From Actinopolyspora saharensis (GTDB lineage: Bacteria; Actinomycetota; Actinomycetes; Mycobacteriales; Pseudonocardiaceae), in the NCBI RefSeq assembly GCF_900100925.1, contig NZ_FNKO01000002.1, positions 930,001 through 994,000 of the forward strand: a stretch of 64,000 nucleotides of DNA, read 5' to 3'. Positions 61,983 through 64,000 of this stretch are shown one piece after another. The translations under genes were made by a program, and so were the position numbers. The notes under the pieces were generated by a model. That model did not search any database. It was given only the letters and a program-made list of their open reading frames with translations, and had not been told where the DNA came from. Every line of letters starts with the position of its first letter. Position 1 is the first letter of the stretch.

Positions 61983-62739
61983 TGAGCACCCTTTCCAAGA
62001 ACTCCATGGAAGGCCGGTCGCCCACGACCATTCCACTCTCGTGAATCTCGACCAGGCCTAAGCCGGCCATGTCGCCGATCAGCACCCGCACCACACCCAG
62101 CGGTAACCGCAGGTGGGCCGAGATCTCGGCGACCGAGCGCGCATCGGTACACAGATTGCAGATGGACCGGTGCTCGGGACTGGCCTGAGCACTCTGGGCA
62201 CGCCCCCGCTCGCTGGTCGAAACCAGTGTTTCGATCGCGAGCTCGTACTCGGTCCGGGTACGACCGCGCGTGCGGGCGTACGGCCGCATCAGCGAGCCCG
62301 CTTCCTCCGAGTCGCCCTCCGGGGCAGCACCGTCCTGCCCCGGTATGGACGGCATGGAGGAGGACAGCGACGGCATCGACTGGGACAGCGGCGACATCGG
62401 CTGCGAGATGGACGGCATCGACACGGGGCCGCCGTCCGCTCCCCCGCGCTCCGGTCCCGGCCGTTCGGGTCCACCGCGCTCCGGTTCCGCACCGCGGTCA
62501 CCGGTTTCGGCGCCGGAGCCGTCGCGATCGGACCCGAACAGGTCCGCTCCCGGACCGCCGAACAGTCCGCGCTGGTACTCCTCCGTGCTGTCCTGATCCC
62601 CTCCTCGGGCGGGGTGGTCGCCGGGGCCCCCACCCCGAGGACCGCCGAGGAAGTCGTCCTGCCAGTCGTCGGCTCCTGTGCGCTGACCGTAAAGACGGAA
62701 CAGGTCGCCGTCCCAGTTCGGGTTGGCCCCCTCGCTCAT
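61963..62739 (-). CDS. cvnC: Conservon DUF742 protein
   Basis: A 258-residue protein. The C-terminal 120 residues are the DUF742 domain, a winged-helix-like fold (LMRPYARTRGRTRTEYELAI, LCTDARSVAEISAHLRLPLG, VVRVLIGDMAGLGLVEIHES). The N-terminal half is a long acidic, Gly/Ser/Pro-rich extension (including repeated MPSIS, MPSLS and MPSIPG units) that ordinary CvnC proteins of about 120 residues lack. It lies between cvnB and cvnD in the operon. Confidence 0.9.
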   Translation of the reverse strand: MSEGANPNWDGDLFRLYGQRTGADDWQDDFLGGPRGGGPGDHPARGGDQDSTEEYQRGLFGGPGADLFGSDRDGSGAETGDRGAEPERGGPERPGPERGGADGGPVSMPSISQPMSPLSQSMPSLSSSMPSIPGQDGAAPEGDSEEAGSLMRPYARTRGRTRTEYELAIETLVSTSERGRAQSAQASPEHRSICNLCTDARSVAEISAHLRLPLGVVRVLIGDMAGLGLVEIHESGMVVGDRPSMEFLERVLSGLRKL

Positions 62740-62770
62740 AATGAGCTCCCAACGTCAGCCGAGGCTGATC

Positions 62771-63199
62771 TCATCGACCCATCCCCTGCAACTGAGCACG
62801 CAGCTCCGGGGTGAGCTGGCGCCCCACGCGTTCGACGAGCAGGGTCATCTCGTAGGCGACCAAGCCGATGTCGGCATTGGGCGCTGCCAACACGGCAAGG
62901 CAGGAACCGTCGCTGATCGACATCAGGAACAGGTAGCCCTGCTCCATCTCGACGACGGTCTGGGTGACGTCGCCGGCCTCGAAGCATCGCGCCGCACCCT
63001 GGGTGAGGCTGACCAGACCTGATGCGACGGCCGACAACTGCTCGGCGCGGTCACGTGGCAAACCTTGGGAGCCTGCGAGCAGCAGGCCGTCCGCGGAGAC
63101 CACGACCGAGTGCGCTACGCCGGGCACCCGACGCACGAAGTCGGTAATCAGCCAACTGAAACTGTTGCTGCTCATGGGTTGCTGGACGGACCCGGTCAC
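62771..63199 (-). CDS. cvnB: Conservon roadblock/LC7 protein
   Basis: A 142-residue roadblock/LC7-fold protein (FSWLITDFVRRVPGVAHSVV, SADGLLLAGSQGLPRDRAEQ, LVSLTQGAARCFEAGDV), which in conservons and MglA/MglB-type systems serves as partner of the small GTPase. GTG at 63199 overlaps the TGA stop of cvnA (GTGA), so translation is coupled. Downstream cvnC starts 31 bp after its stop. Confidence 0.94.
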   Translation of the reverse strand: MTGSVQQPMSSNSFSWLITDFVRRVPGVAHSVVVSADGLLLAGSQGLPRDRAEQLSAVASGLVSLTQGAARCFEAGDVTQTVVEMEQGYLFLMSISDGSCLAVLAAPNADIGLVAYEMTLLVERVGRQLTPELRAQLQGMGR

Positions 63200-64000
63200 T
63201 CCTGCTCCTCGTGACGGCTCGGAATCGAGCGGGACTGTTCGGCCGAATCGGGTTCGACCTTGGCGTGCCTGCCACGCCGGACACCTTGCTGAAAGTTGGA
63301 CATTCTCCCACGCACGGCGGAAGCAGACCGCGGTACGGCCGGTTTGCTCGGTGCCTGCGACTGCGATTGTGCGGCCGATCCGGGAACCAGATGCGACTTG
63401 GGCTTGCGCTTGGGCAACCCCGCCGAGGTCTGTTCCGGTTCCTGCTCGGTCCGCTGCACGAGCGCCTCGGCGGCCTCCCAGCCTTCGTCACCGGCACCCC
63501 AGCCCGGGTCGTGTCCGGCCTGGCGCGCGTCGGCGGCCCGGTTGCGCTGCTCACGTGTCGCGGCCCTGCGCCCGGAGAAGGCCTGCATCGCGCCGGCCGG
63601 GCCGCTTCCGGGAGCCGAGCCGCTCTCGGCCCCGTTGGACGAGTGCTCGTTCGGCCCCCGTGCACTCGCTTCACCGTCCGCTGCGGACGACGTCGGACGA
63701 GGTGCTGCCGATCGATGCTGCTCCTCCTCCGCACGGGTTTCCGGTGGGAAGTCCCCCCGGTGCGATTCGGTGTAACCGTTCGTGTGCCGGCTGTCCGGGA
63801 ACTGCCCGCCTCCGTCGAGGGTCCCCGACGCCACCGGTGAGTAACCGTCACGGTACGGCACCTCGCCTCCTTCGAAGGCACCACCGGCCGAACCGCCCGC
63901 CGACCAGCCGATGGCGTCGTCGACGAGCTCGGAGTCGGACGGAAGGTCCGTGTTCCGGTCGAAGGCGGACATGCCGGCCGCCGGGGCCTGCTCCTCGTCC
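63196..64000 (-). CDS. cvnA: Conservon sensor-kinase-like protein, C-terminal part only
   Basis: The 268 residues in the window are the hydrophilic C-terminal tail of CvnA, open to the right edge. The conserved CvnA ending is recognisable: GLPKRKPKSHLVPGSA and SASAVRGRMSNFQQGVRRGR. The preceding 190 residues are low-complexity and acidic, rich in Gly, Ser and Glu. The membrane sensor and histidine-kinase-like ATPase domains must lie beyond the window. ATG codons inside the tail are not starts. Its stop overlaps the cvnB start. Confidence 0.88.
   Translation of the reverse strand, partial: DEEQAPAAGMSAFDRNTDLPSDSELVDDAIGWSAGGSAGGAFEGGEVPYRDGYSPVASGTLDGGGQFPDSRHTNGYTESHRGDFPPETRAEEEQHRSAAPRPTSSAADGEASARGPNEHSSNGAESGSAPGSGPAGAMQAFSGRRAATREQRNRAADARQAGHDPGWGAGDEGWEAAEALVQRTEQEPEQTSAGLPKRKPKSHLVPGSAAQSQSQAPSKPAVPRSASAVRGRMSNFQQGVRRGRHAKVEPDSAEQSRSIPSRHEEQE

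Overview
The window looks like chromosome from a high-GC actinomycete of the Pseudonocardiales/Actinopolyspora type. Support comes from strong GC bias at third codon positions, frequent GTG/TTG starts, actinobacterial marker genes (sepH, DUF2530, DUF2537, DUF3027, rpfA, a SigC-type ECF factor, a conservon) and rather acidic proteins. The genus is inference. No rRNA, tRNA, CRISPR array, transposase, integrase or large biosynthetic cluster is visible.

Layout. 1-6.3 kb: a PfkB sugar kinase (runs off the left edge) coupled to a TetR regulator, a divergent acyl-CoA dehydrogenase with an operator array between them, an aldose epimerase, then pdxH divergent from a citrate synthase. 6.5-17.5 kb: a copper/cytochrome-oxidase block with a CtaG-type protein, a CopD-CtaG fusion, an ABC exporter pair (ATPase plus FtsX-like permease), a copper-type P1B-ATPase, a membrane anti-sigma factor and a SigC-like sigma factor. 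18.3-19.0 kb: a cassette of three tiny genes (HTH, Cys-rich protein, helical protein). 19.5-39.4 kb: housekeeping genes whose content and rough order recall M. tuberculosis Rv0871-Rv0884c (serC, sepH, DUF2537, SpoU-type methyltransferase, MFS, MarR, DUF2530, DUF3027, DUF2771, cspB). Within it lie a Bcr/CflA-type MFS pump, a GCS2-family ligase, a superoxide dismutase, a GT39-like membrane glycosyltransferase and a 1023-residue Hsp90/sacsin-like ATPase. 40-43.6 kb: two secreted enzymes, a jacalin-tailed endonuclease/phosphatase-fold protein and a Tat-exported PAP2 phosphatase with an autotransporter-type repeat; related direct repeats lie at both ends. 43.6-46.8 kb: acyl-CoA synthetase, PhzF-like protein, YccF. 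47-58.3 kb: molybdate uptake (modE-like, modA, modB, modC plus a HAD phosphatase), molybdenum cofactor synthesis (moaA, moaD, a fused Mog-MoaE, moaC), rpfA with a Crp box and a long structured leader, and a malic enzyme. 58.5-64 kb: a small protein, an XPB/Ssl2-like protein and a conservon (cvnD, C, B, A) running off the right edge.

The most unusual signal is a dispersed intergenic repeat. Four 87-bp copies (19143, 32711, 54657, 56633) fold into one long imperfect hairpin. The copy at 32711 differs from the others at paired positions by compensating changes, which argues that the structure is under selection. Related partial or shorter hairpin copies sit at 17550, 19022, 23109, 31504, 32541 and 58425. 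Nearly all lie just past gene 3' ends, and one supplies the stop codon of a small gene. Other points to check are a consensus IdeR iron box over the stop codon of an exporter gene with no promoter to control, a possible pseudoknot in the rpfA leader, and twin palindromes between the sigma and anti-sigma genes.
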